Source: Lachnospiraceae bacterium
GTDB lineage: Bacteria > Bacillota > Clostridia > Lachnospirales > Lachnospiraceae
Length of the DNA: 13,541 nucleotides
Direction of reading: 5' to 3'
Assembly: GCA_016297945.1 (NCBI GenBank)
Contig: JAEDFR010000067.1
Coordinates: 1 to 13,541 of the forward strand
Part shown: piece after piece, positions 6,908 through 13,454 of the stretch
Layout: every line of letters starts with the position of its first letter
Position numbering within the stretch: the stretch's first letter is position 1
Notes under the pieces: generated by a model
The model's database searches: none
Told to the model about the DNA's origin: nothing
What the model saw: only the letters and a program-made list of their open reading frames with translations
Program-made: the position numbers and the translations under genes

Positions 6908-7138
6908 TTAGATAATGTAAGGTTTCAATACTGCTAAAACATCATCAATATTGTCTTCTGCGTGGATGTTTAAATCAATCGGTTTAGAAAGATCTAAACT
7001 GAAGATACCCATGATAGATTTTGCGTCGATTACATATCTTCCTGAAACAAGATCGAAATCATAATCGAATTTTGTGATGTCATTAACAAATGATTTTACT
7101 TTGTCAATTGAGTTTAATGAAATCTGTACTGTTTTCAT
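6908..7138 (-). CDS. HPr-like (Crh-like) protein lacking the catalytic histidine
   Basis: The 76-residue protein has the size of HPr and its best-kept segment, KSIMGIFSLDLSK (40-52), which matches the regulatory Ser46 loop of HPr (KSIMGVMSL); the equivalent serine is S41. The other hallmark of HPr, the phosphoryl-carrying His15 in GIHARPA, is missing: that region reads LNSIDKVKSF with no histidine. It therefore should not carry phosphate in the sugar phosphotransferase system but could still be phosphorylated by HPr kinase and act as a CcpA co-regulator, as Crh does in Bacillus. The start at 7138 has AAGGAGG about eight bases ahead; longer frames upstream have no such site. The gene has its own promoter and terminator. 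Function as a regulator is inference. Confidence 0.85.
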   Translation of the reverse strand: MKTVQISLNSIDKVKSFVNDITKFDYDFDLVSGRYVIDAKSIMGIFSLDLSKPIDLNIHAEDNIDDVLAVLKPYII

Positions 7139-7151
7139 TAAAAATTCCTCC

Positions 7152-7204
7152 TTTTCAATTAATACCTTCTCCTTTATACTAATGGTTAGAAATTGAAAAG
7201 TCAA
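7152..7204. promoter_or_regulatory. Overlapping divergent promoters sharing one -10 box
   Basis: On the minus strand TTGACT (complement of 7199-7204), a 17-base spacer and TAGTAT (complement of 7176-7181) would drive the HPr-like gene. On the plus strand TTTTCA (7152-7157), a 17-base spacer and TATACT (7175-7180) would drive mtaB. The two -10 boxes are the same near-symmetrical TATACTA sequence read on opposite strands. The minus promoter is the better match. Confidence 0.6.
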
Positions 7205-7225
7205 TAAGAAAAGAGTACAAAGATT

Positions 7226-8689
7226 GTGAAAAAAACGATACAAAATGTGGCATTTCATAACTTGGGATGCAAGGTTAATTCTTATGAATTGGATGTTGTG
7301 CAACAAAAATTTGAAGAAAAAGGATATTGTATTGTGCCATTTGATCAAAATGCGGACATTTACATTATCAATACCTGTACGGTGACGAATATCGCAGACA
7401 GGAAAAGCCGTCAGATGTTGCATCAGGCAAAAAAGAGAAATCCGGATTCAATTGTTGTGGCGTTAGGCTGCTATGTGCAGACAGATACGGAAAAGGTGAA
7501 GTTGGATTCTTGTATAGATCTGGCAATCGGAAATAATCGAAAAAAAGATACGGTTGAGATTGTTGAGGCATGGATTCGGGAACATGTATCGGACACGGCT
7601 ATCATTGATATTAACCACACCGATGAATATGAAGAAATGCAGTTGACAAAAACCGGGGAACACACCAGGGCGTATATTAAAATACAGGACGGCTGTAATC
7701 AGTTTTGTACTTATTGTATTATTCCTTTTGCGAGAGGGAGAGTGCGCTCCAGACATGTTGAGGATATCTGTAAGGAAATCAAAGGTTTGGTAAAAAAAGG
7801 ATATCGGGAATTTGTATTGACCGGTATTCATATCAGTTCCTATGGGGTTGATTTTCCGAGTGACGCCCCGCAACGGGTTGCAGAAGCTTGCGAGAAAAAT
7901 GAAAAACAGACCAATGAAAGACAGGTCGATGAAAAACAGATACTTATAGAAAAGACAGATGAAAGTAATGATGAAGTTGTATACTTTAAAGGAATTTCCA
8001 GGTTACTTTCCCTGATTGAGACGATTCATGCGATTGAGGGAGTGGAGCGTATTCGGTTGGGATCGTTAGAGCCCCGGATTATCACGGATGGTTTTGCAAA
8101 AAGAATGTCAGAGCTTCCCAAAATCTGTCCACATTTTCATCTGTCCCTGCAAAGTGGATGTGATGCAACATTAAAGCGGATGAATCGCCATTATACCACC
8201 GAAGAGTACAAAAAAGGTGTGGAAATTCTACGCAGATATTATGATAATCCTGCGATTACAACGGATGTTATCGTGGGCTTCCCGGGGGAAAACGATGAGG
8301 AGTTTCTCTGTACGCAAGAATTTTTGAAAGAAATTAATTTTTTTGAAATGCATATTTTCCCATATTCCCGTCGGAAAAATACGGTTGCTGCCAATATGCC
8401 CGGACAGGTTGATGGTGAAATCAAAAAGCAGAGAGCGCATGAGCTTCTAAAACTTGAAGAAGAACAGTCGTATCAATACAGAACTTCTTTTCTTGGAACC
8501 GAAGAGGAGGTTTTGTTTGAAGAGGCCAAAGAGATTGATCATAAATGGTATATTCTTGGACACACGACACGCTATGTCAAAGTGGCAAAAGAGATTGATG
8601 ATATTTCGTGCGCACAGGAACTTTCCGGAAAAATTGTGAAAGTCCGGCTGACAGATATGCTGACAAAGGATATTGTGGTTGTAATTTAA
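7226..8689 (+). CDS. mtaB: tRNA (t6A37) methylthiotransferase MtaB
   Basis: MtaB is a radical-SAM enzyme that adds a methylthio group to t6A at position 37 of tRNAs reading ANN codons, giving ms2t6A. The N-terminal methylthiotransferase domain has the three cysteines of the auxiliary cluster, C15 in HNLGCKVNSYE, C51 in IINTCTVTN and C82 in ALGCYVQ. The radical-SAM motif is C157, C161, C164 in DGCNQFCTYC. RIRLGSLEPRI and a C-terminal TRAM RNA-binding domain (about 420-487) follow. The HNLGCKVNS form separates MtaB from MiaB. At 487 residues it is longer than usual (about 430-450) because of a charged insert around 212-254 that contains a 5-residue repeat. The GTG at 7226 is the likely start, with only a weak AAGAG ahead; GTG 7247 is the alternative. 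Confidence 0.93.
   Translation: MKKTIQNVAFHNLGCKVNSYELDVVQQKFEEKGYCIVPFDQNADIYIINTCTVTNIADRKSRQMLHQAKKRNPDSIVVALGCYVQTDTEKVKLDSCIDLAIGNNRKKDTVEIVEAWIREHVSDTAIIDINHTDEYEEMQLTKTGEHTRAYIKIQDGCNQFCTYCIIPFARGRVRSRHVEDICKEIKGLVKKGYREFVLTGIHISSYGVDFPSDAPQRVAEACEKNEKQTNERQVDEKQILIEKTDESNDEVVYFKGISRLLSLIETIHAIEGVERIRLGSLEPRIITDGFAKRMSELPKICPHFHLSLQSGCDATLKRMNRHYTTEEYKKGVEILRRYYDNPAITTDVIVGFPGENDEEFLCTQEFLKEINFFEMHIFPYSRRKNTVAANMPGQVDGEIKKQRAHELLKLEEEQSYQYRTSFLGTEEEVLFEEAKEIDHKWYILGHTTRYVKVAKEIDDISCAQELSGKIVKVRLTDMLTKDIVVVI
7898..7942 (+). repeat. Three 15-base tandem units inside mtaB
   Basis: Three in-frame units code for NEKQT, NERQV and DEKQI (residues 225-239). The units differ by only a few bases each. 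They lie within the extra charged segment between the SSYGVDF strand and the GISRLLSLIE helix of MtaB. Confidence 0.75.
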
Positions 8690-8738
8690 TAGAAGATGGG
8701 GTAAAATAACAATATCTATGGATAAAGGACGTGACAAA

Positions 8739-8999
8739 ATGCAAGATTTAGGAAATACACAGTATTTTAAAGTGACTGAGCCGGAAAATGGCGTTAAGAT
8801 CGTTTTATCAACCGTTTATGAAGCACTGACAGAAAAAGGATATGATCCGGTAAGTCAGATCGTAGGATACATCATGTCGGGAGATCCGACCTATATTACC
8901 AGTCATATGAATGCAAGAAGCCTGATTATGAAAGTGGAACGTGACGAACTGGTTGAAGAAATGTTGAAGCAGTACATCAAGACAAATAATTGGAAGTAA
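8739..8999 (+). CDS. ireB: IreB family regulatory phosphoprotein (UPF0297/DUF965)
   Basis: IreB is a small cytoplasmic protein that in Enterococcus is phosphorylated by the PASTA-domain kinase IreK and lowers cephalosporin resistance. The family core is clear: TVYEALTEKGYDPVSQIVGY (about 25-44), then SGDPTYI, NARSLI and ERDELVEEML. With the ATG at 8739 the protein has 86 residues and starts MQDLGNTQYF, the family length, with T7 at the place of the second kinase-target threonine of E. faecalis IreB; the first (T4) is replaced by L. AAAGG lies ten bases before this ATG. An in-frame ATG at 8718 would add seven residues but has no good site. The gene is the second of the block mtaB-ireB-ruvX-DUF1292; ireB-ruvX-yrzB order is shared with Bacillus. 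Confidence 0.93.
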   Translation: MQDLGNTQYFKVTEPENGVKIVLSTVYEALTEKGYDPVSQIVGYIMSGDPTYITSHMNARSLIMKVERDELVEEMLKQYIKTNNWK

Positions 9000-9011
9000 A
9001 GAGGAAAAACT

Positions 9012-9446
9012 ATGAGGATCATGGGACTGGATTTCGGATCAAAAACGGTAGGAGTTGCTGTCAGTGATCCTTTGTTTGTTACTGCACAAAGTGTTGAGAT
9101 TATCCGCAGAAAACAGGAGAATAAGCTCCGCCAGACGTTAGCCCGGATTGAGGCGCTGATTGAGGAATATGAAGTTGACCGGATTGTTATTGGTCTTCCC
9201 AAAAATATGAACAATACCGAAGGTGAACGTGTGGAAAAGACCAAAGAATTTGCCGATATGATATTCAGACGCACGGGGATAGAACCGGTTATGTGGGATG
9301 AAAGACTGACTACGGTATCGGCTGACCGTGTTATGATGGAAGTGGGTATTCGACGAGAAGAGCGAAAGGAATATGTAGATGCCATTGCTGCTTCTTTTAT
9401 TTTACAAGGGTATTTAGATAGCTTAAGGTTAAAAAAAGAGCAATAG
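9012..9446 (+). CDS. ruvX: YqgF/RuvX family Holliday junction resolvase
   Basis: This RNase H-fold nuclease is annotated as a Holliday junction resolvase; in E. coli YqgF has also been linked to 16S rRNA 5' maturation. The acidic active-site residues are visible: D7 in GLDFGSKTVGVAVSD, the glycine-rich IVIGLPKNMNNTEG (58-71), WDERLTT (95-101) and D123 in DAIAASFILQGYL. The 144 residues are full length. AGAGGAAA precedes the ATG, 12 bases after the ireB stop, so it is in the same operon. Given its RNA-processing neighbours, a role in RNA rather than only recombination is possible. Confidence 0.94.
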   Translation: MRIMGLDFGSKTVGVAVSDPLFVTAQSVEIIRRKQENKLRQTLARIEALIEEYEVDRIVIGLPKNMNNTEGERVEKTKEFADMIFRRTGIEPVMWDERLTTVSADRVMMEVGIRREERKEYVDAIAASFILQGYLDSLRLKKEQ

Positions 9447-9472
9447 TATTTTGCCGGTAAAGGAGAGAATTT

Positions 9473-9745
9473 GTGGAGAAAATCAGTTTTACCAGACCGG
9501 ATGAGGAACCGGTTGATTTTTATGTATTGGAACAGACCAGATTGGGAGGCAGCAATTATTTGTTGGTAACCGATAAAGAAGAAGGAGATGCCGAGGCTCT
9601 GATTTTAAAAGATTTATCTTCTGATGATGAGATAGAAGGTGTTTATGAAATTGTCAGTGATGATCAGGAATTAAACGCAGTTGCTGCAATCTTTGAAGAC
9701 ATCTTGGAAGATGTTGATTTCGTATCCGATGATTCTGAAGAATAA
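9473..9745 (+). CDS. DUF1292 (YrzB-like) acidic protein
   Basis: The 90-residue protein is strongly acidic, especially from residue 36 on, and carries the DUF1292 pattern: MEKISFTRPDEEPVDFYVLE, then a strand with SNYLLVTDKE, AEALILKDLS and EGVYEIVSDDQELNAVAAIF. No catalytic residues are evident and the function is unknown. The GTG start at 9473 has AAGGAG (9460-9465) seven bases ahead. It follows ruvX by 26 bases, matching the Bacillus order yrzL-yrrK-yrzB, which supports family membership and a shared transcript. Confidence 0.88.
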   Translation: MEKISFTRPDEEPVDFYVLEQTRLGGSNYLLVTDKEEGDAEALILKDLSSDDEIEGVYEIVSDDQELNAVAAIFEDILEDVDFVSDDSEE

Positions 9746-9789
9746 ATGATGAAAAGGCGATATTATAAAAGTATCATAGTTTATCGAAA

Positions 9790-9811
9790 ATCATCATGAT
9801 ATCATGATGAT
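9790..9811. repeat. Perfect 22-base palindrome after the DUF1292 gene
   Basis: Arms ATCATCATGAT (9790-9800) and ATCATGATGAT (9801-9811) are exact reverse complements with no spacer. A-runs flank it on both sides, and TATC (9782-9785) and GATA extend the symmetry at a distance. On the plus strand no T-run follows; on the minus strand four T follow. It could be a protein-binding site or a weak terminator. Confidence 0.7.
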
Positions 9812-9883
9812 AAAAAAGATAATAAACCTAAGAATAAACATTATGAAAAACTTAGGACAGAAAATATTTGAGAAAGTAAATAA

Positions 9884-10018
9884 TTAAATAAAAATAAGTG
9901 TTATACATATTTACGGAAGCTACATGAACTGGCTCATTTTCGTAAAAATCCGGATAAGCTCTATGTCATCGGGAGACAAGCTTTATCAACCGGTTTTGAA
10001 GGAATGATTCACGCATGA
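9884..10018 (+). pseudogene. Possible gene remnant before RNase J
   Basis: Most of the 311-base gap between the DUF1292 gene and RNase J is AT-rich with stops in all frames, apart from the palindrome at 9790-9811. From about 9902 to the TGA at 10016-10018 the composition becomes gene-like. One frame is open for 44 codons and contains KLHELAHFRKNPDKLYVIGR and then QALSTGFEGMIHA. There is no start codon or ribosome binding site in front of it. It may be the tail of a decayed gene or an unusual leader. No family was recognised. In relatives, from memory, a Fur-type regulator gene often sits here, but this peptide does not resemble Fur. Confidence 0.35.
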
Positions 10019-10056
10019 AGAATCCGCAGATATGAAAGAATGTGGAGGAATTATAA

Positions 10057-11727
10057 TTGAATAAGAAAAAGATGCCGGCATCCAAACTGAAAATTATTCC
10101 GTTGGGAGGTTTGGAGCAAATTGGTATGAACATTACTGCCTTTGAGTACGAAGACAGTATTATTGTTGTGGACTGCGGTTTATCATTTCCGGAAGATGAT
10201 ATGCTGGGGATTGATCTTGTGATTCCGGATGTAACCTATTTAAAAGAAAATCTGGATAAAGTGAAAGGATTTATGATTACACATGGGCATGAAGACCATA
10301 TTGGTGCCCTTCCTTATGTATTAAAGGATATTCCGGTTCCGATTTATGCGACAAATCTGACCATGGCCATTATAGAAAATAAGTTAAAAGAACACGGCAT
10401 GGAGCATGTGGTTAAGCGTAAAGTGGTAAAATTCGGACAAATTATCAACTTTGGCAGTTTTCGGATTGAATTTATCAAAACGAATCATAGTATTGTCGAT
10501 GCTGCAGCACTGGCGATTTATTCTCCCGCCGGAATAGTAGTTCATACCGGTGACTTTAAAGTGGATTATACTCCGGTATTTGGTGATGCCATTGATCTTC
10601 AACGATTTGCTGAAATTGGGAAAAAAGGAGTACTGGCATTGATGTGTGACAGTACCAATGCAGAGCGACCGGGTTTTACGCAATCGGAAAGAACCGTTGG
10701 AAAAACTTTTGACAATATTTTTGCTGAACATACGGGAACCAGAATTATTATTGCGACCTTTGCATCCAATGTTGACCGGGTTCAGCAAATCATTAATTCG
10801 GCATACAAATTCGGGCGTAAGGTTGTTGTTGAAGGGCGGAGCATGGTCAGTATTATTGATACGGCCGCCACACTTGGTTGCCTGAATGTTCCGGATAATA
10901 CGCTGATTACCATAGAAGAATTAAAAAACTATCCCGATGATAGAACGGTTATTATCACAACCGGAAGTCAGGGAGAAAGTATGGCCGCACTCAGCCGTAT
11001 GGCGGGTGGTGTGCATAGAAAGGTCAGTATTGGCCCCAATGATACCGTTATTTTTTCATCTCATCCGATTCCGGGTAATGAAAAAGCAGTTTCCAAAATT
11101 ATTAATGAATTATACGCCAAAGGTGCTAATGTTATTTTTCAGGATACTCATGTATCCGGACATGCCTGTCAGGAAGAAATTAAGCTTTTATATACATTGG
11201 TTCGTCCAAAATATGCAATCCCGGTTCATGGAGAATACCGTCATCTGATTGCGCAGGCTTCATTGGTAAAAGGATTGGGATATGCTTCGGAAGATATTTT
11301 TATTTTGAGCTCCGGTGATGTTTTGGAAATATCTGATGAAAGTGCCGAAGTAATAGGTAAGGTACCTACGGGTGCCGTCTATGTTGATGGTTTAGGTGTC
11401 GGAGATGTCGGTAATATCGTTTTACGAGACCGTCAGCATCTGGCAGAAGATGGAATTCTGATTGTTGTTATGGCATTGGAATCGGCAAGCAATTATCTGG
11501 TTTCGGGACCGGATATTGTATCCAGAGGCTTTGTATATGTAAGAGAATCCGATGGACTGATAGATGGAGCCAGAGAAATGGTTTTAGACATGATGGAACG
11601 TTTTCAGGAAAGGAATGTTTCGGATTGGGGTAAAATAAAAGCAGCAATCAAAGATAATCTTGGTGATTATTTGTGGAAGAAGACAAAACGTCGTCCGATG
11701 ATTTTACCAATTATTATGGAAGTATAA
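10057..11727 (+). CDS. rnj: Ribonuclease J
   Basis: RNase J is a metallo-beta-lactamase/beta-CASP nuclease with 5'-3' exonuclease and endonuclease activity, central to mRNA decay and rRNA maturation in Firmicutes. The zinc site is complete: H76, H78, D80, H81 in THGHEDHIGAL, H144 in TNHSIVD, D166 in HTGDFKVD and H391 in IPVHGEYRHL. The beta-CASP region has MCDSTNAERPGFTQSE (196-211), ATFASNVDRVQQI (233-245), a TTGSQGE segment (301-307) and VSGHACQEE (366-374). The C-terminal domain (about 460-556) is present, so the 556 residues are full length. The TTG at 10057 was chosen because GGAGGA (10044-10049) lies seven bases before it; ATG 10072 is too far away. Whether this is the J1 or J2 type was not decided. 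Confidence 0.95.
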   Translation: MNKKKMPASKLKIIPLGGLEQIGMNITAFEYEDSIIVVDCGLSFPEDDMLGIDLVIPDVTYLKENLDKVKGFMITHGHEDHIGALPYVLKDIPVPIYATNLTMAIIENKLKEHGMEHVVKRKVVKFGQIINFGSFRIEFIKTNHSIVDAAALAIYSPAGIVVHTGDFKVDYTPVFGDAIDLQRFAEIGKKGVLALMCDSTNAERPGFTQSERTVGKTFDNIFAEHTGTRIIIATFASNVDRVQQIINSAYKFGRKVVVEGRSMVSIIDTAATLGCLNVPDNTLITIEELKNYPDDRTVIITTGSQGESMAALSRMAGGVHRKVSIGPNDTVIFSSHPIPGNEKAVSKIINELYAKGANVIFQDTHVSGHACQEEIKLLYTLVRPKYAIPVHGEYRHLIAQASLVKGLGYASEDIFILSSGDVLEISDESAEVIGKVPTGAVYVDGLGVGDVGNIVLRDRQHLAEDGILIVVMALESASNYLVSGPDIVSRGFVYVRESDGLIDGAREMVLDMMERFQERNVSDWGKIKAAIKDNLGDYLWKKTKRRPMILPIIMEV

Positions 11728-11766
11728 GAGATACAAACGGATAATAAGATACGCAGAGAGGCTTTA

Positions 11767-12111
11767 ATGAGTGATTTTTTAAAGTTTACAAATGATTATA
11801 TCAATAAGATAAGAGAAGATGAAATCTGTAAAGAGTACTTTAGGCAAAAGGAAATTGTGACCACACAATACCCGGATTTGAAAAAACAGATTGATGAATT
11901 TCGTTATCGTAATTATAAATTACAAAATGAGACGGACGCAGACAGACTTTTTGATGAAACTGATAGTTTTGAAAGAGAATATGAGGAGTTTTGCAAAAAT
12001 CCGATTGTAAGTGATTTTTTGGCTGCAGAACTTGCTTTCTGTCGTATGTACCAGGATGTTCAATCGGTTCTTGGTGAAGCCTTTGCGAAAGATTTTGATT
12101 TGTCGAATTAG
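11767..12111 (+). CDS. YlbF/YmcA family protein
   Basis: The 114-residue protein is predicted to be almost entirely helical, with a charged coiled-coil-like middle (about 15-80) and the family segment ELAFCRMYQDVQSVLGE near the C-terminus. In Bacillus, YlbF and YmcA join YaaT in the Y-complex, which adjusts RNase Y cleavage of mRNA and affects sporulation, competence and biofilm decisions. Its position 39 bases after RNase J and 9 bases before the next gene suggests a role in RNA processing here too. AGAGAGG precedes the ATG by about eight bases. The specific subgroup, YlbF or YmcA, was not resolved. Confidence 0.8.
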   Translation: MSDFLKFTNDYINKIREDEICKEYFRQKEIVTTQYPDLKKQIDEFRYRNYKLQNETDADRLFDETDSFEREYEEFCKNPIVSDFLAAELAFCRMYQDVQSVLGEAFAKDFDLSN

Positions 12112-12120
12112 GAGGAGCCT

Positions 12121-12648
12121 ATGGATGCCAAAAAAGTAGTGGGAGCATTTGTTGGTATGGTTTTGCGAGTTGCCATAGCTATCTTTGTTCTGTATTATTT
12201 ATATCAAACAGCAATTAATGCTTATAATTTTGGTTATCGTATCTTTGCCGATCTGCCATGTGCCATTGCTCCGGGCAGAGATATTCAGATTACAGTTACC
12301 GAATCAATGGATGAAAAGGCGATGGCAAAGGAGTTTGAAAAAGTTGGACTGGTTGAAGATTGGAAGTTATTCTGGGTACAGACTTTGCTTTCCGAATATA
12401 AAGAAGATCTAAAACCCGGAAGCTATACGCTAAATAATTCCATGAACTCGGAAGAACTTCTGGCTGCATTAGCAGGTGTTGGCGAAGAAGATGAGGATGG
12501 TGAAACATCCGATAGTGATACGGAAGAGACAAATCCGGCAAATGAAACCATCATGAATAATGCCGATGAAGAAGTAGTGCCGGAATATGAAGGCGATCAG
12601 GAAGGTGACACCGAAGCAGGCGAAAATACCGTACAGGAAAATGAATAA
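12121..12648 (+). CDS. MltG-like membrane protein without a catalytic domain
   Basis: MltG is a membrane endolytic murein transglycosylase that releases growing glycan strands. This 175-residue protein has only its front part: a short cytoplasmic end, a transmembrane helix (about 9-30) and an outside LysM-like domain (about 55-118) with ITVTESMDEKAMAKEFEKVG and the typical LKPGSYTLNNSMNSEELLAAL-like end (97-117). The YceG catalytic domain with its essential glutamate is absent. In its place is a 55-residue tail (121-175) with 23 acidic residues and no Lys or Arg. The frame ends cleanly, so this looks like a shortened family member rather than a broken gene. GGAGGAG stands just before the ATG, 9 bases after the ylbF stop. 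Its place matches mltG (yrrL) in Bacillus. A non-enzymatic role at the cell wall is inference. Confidence 0.75.
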   Translation: MDAKKVVGAFVGMVLRVAIAIFVLYYLYQTAINAYNFGYRIFADLPCAIAPGRDIQITVTESMDEKAMAKEFEKVGLVEDWKLFWVQTLLSEYKEDLKPGSYTLNNSMNSEELLAALAGVGEEDEDGETSDSDTEETNPANETIMNNADEEVVPEYEGDQEGDTEAGENTVQENE

Positions 12649-12679
12649 GTCATCAAATAAGTGAATAAAGAATGTTGTG

Positions 12680-12727
12680 ATCAAAAGGTGTATTGACTAC
12701 ACGATACCAGACTTTTGATTCTGGTAT
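12680..12727 (+). promoter_or_regulatory. Structured leader with competing or pseudoknotted stems
   Basis: Three perfect arm pairs lie in 48 bases before the methyltransferase gene. ATCAAAAG (12680-12687) matches CTTTTGAT (12712-12719); GTGTA (12688-12692) matches TACAC (12698-12702); ATACCAGA (12704-12711) matches TCTGGTAT (12720-12727). CTTTTGAT is exactly the loop of the last hairpin, so the first and third pairs are either an H-type pseudoknot or exclusive alternatives. The ribosome binding site follows closely. No known riboswitch class was recognised. Confidence 0.55.
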
Positions 12728-12753
12728 TAATAAATTGAAAAAGGGGTAAAAAT

Positions 12754-13389
12754 ATGATTACCGATGAGCGATTTGTTGCTTACATCAATTCTTTGGATGC
12801 AGGCAATCCGGCTTATCTGGATGAACTGGAAGCATATGCCATAGAAACTCAGGTTCCCATTATTCGGAAAGAAATGCAGAGCTTTATGAAAACTATGCTT
12901 GTAATGAATAAACCGAAGCAGATTCTGGAAGTAGGGACTGCCATCGGTTTTTCTGCTTTATTGATGAGTGAGTTTACAGACGGGCATATTACAACCATAG
13001 AAAATTACGATAAGAGGATTCCCATTGCACGGGACAATTTTAAAAAATATCATAAAGAAGATCAGATTACCTTATTGGAAGGGGATGCCATGGAGGTCTT
13101 AAAAACCCTGAATGGTCCCTATGATTTTATTTTTATGGATGCCGCTAAGGGTCAATATATTCACTATCTGCCTGAGGTTATGCGACTATTATCTTCCGGA
13201 GGAGTGTTGATTTCTGATAACGTCATGCAGGATGGGGATATAATCGAATCCAAATATGCGGTCACAAGAAGAGACCGGACGATTCACAAGCGAATGCGAG
13301 AGTATTTATATACTCTCAAACATCATGAAGAGCTGGAAACCTCTATCCTGACCTTAGGAGACGGAGTAGCTGTCTCTGTCAGAAAATGA
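12754..13389 (+). CDS. trmR: SAM-dependent O-methyltransferase, probable TrmR
   Basis: The 211-residue protein is a class I, catechol-O-methyltransferase-like enzyme. Visible motifs are the SAM-binding ILEVGTAIGFSAL (57-69), the acidic end of beta-2 at E83 in TIENYD, GDAMEVL (110-116), and metal-binding D129 in FMDAAKGQY and D155-N156 in LISDNV. In Bacillus the gene at this place, yrrM/trmR, methylates 5-hydroxyuridine at tRNA position 34 to give 5-methoxyuridine, and it follows ireB-ruvX-yrzB-mltG as here. The next genes there are the U32 peptidase-like trhP pair that makes the hydroxyuridine; they would lie beyond this window. A GGGG-type site precedes the ATG by about seven bases. The tRNA role is inferred from order and family; small-molecule O-methylation is the alternative. 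Confidence 0.85.
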   Translation: MITDERFVAYINSLDAGNPAYLDELEAYAIETQVPIIRKEMQSFMKTMLVMNKPKQILEVGTAIGFSALLMSEFTDGHITTIENYDKRIPIARDNFKKYHKEDQITLLEGDAMEVLKTLNGPYDFIFMDAAKGQYIHYLPEVMRLLSSGGVLISDNVMQDGDIIESKYAVTRRDRTIHKRMREYLYTLKHHEELETSILTLGDGVAVSVRK

Positions 13390-13454
13390 TTCTGCTTTTG
13401 CAGGCCTTTAAGTTATATATTTGTTCATCCGCGCGATTTTATATATTCTGCGTA

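Noticed and set aside
7139..7423. N-terminal extension of the HPr-like gene
   Set aside because: The frame is open but overlaps mtaB and crosses the promoter; AGGAGG stands just before the internal ATG at 7138.
9924..10007. 27-codon frame MNWLIFVKIRISS beginning with ATG
   Set aside because: No ribosome binding site, and it overlaps the more protein-like frame ending at 10018.
12693..12721. TTGACT as a -35 element for the trmR-like gene
   Set aside because: The hexamer is good but no acceptable -10 is found at 16-18 bases, and it is the loop of the GTGTA/TACAC hairpin.
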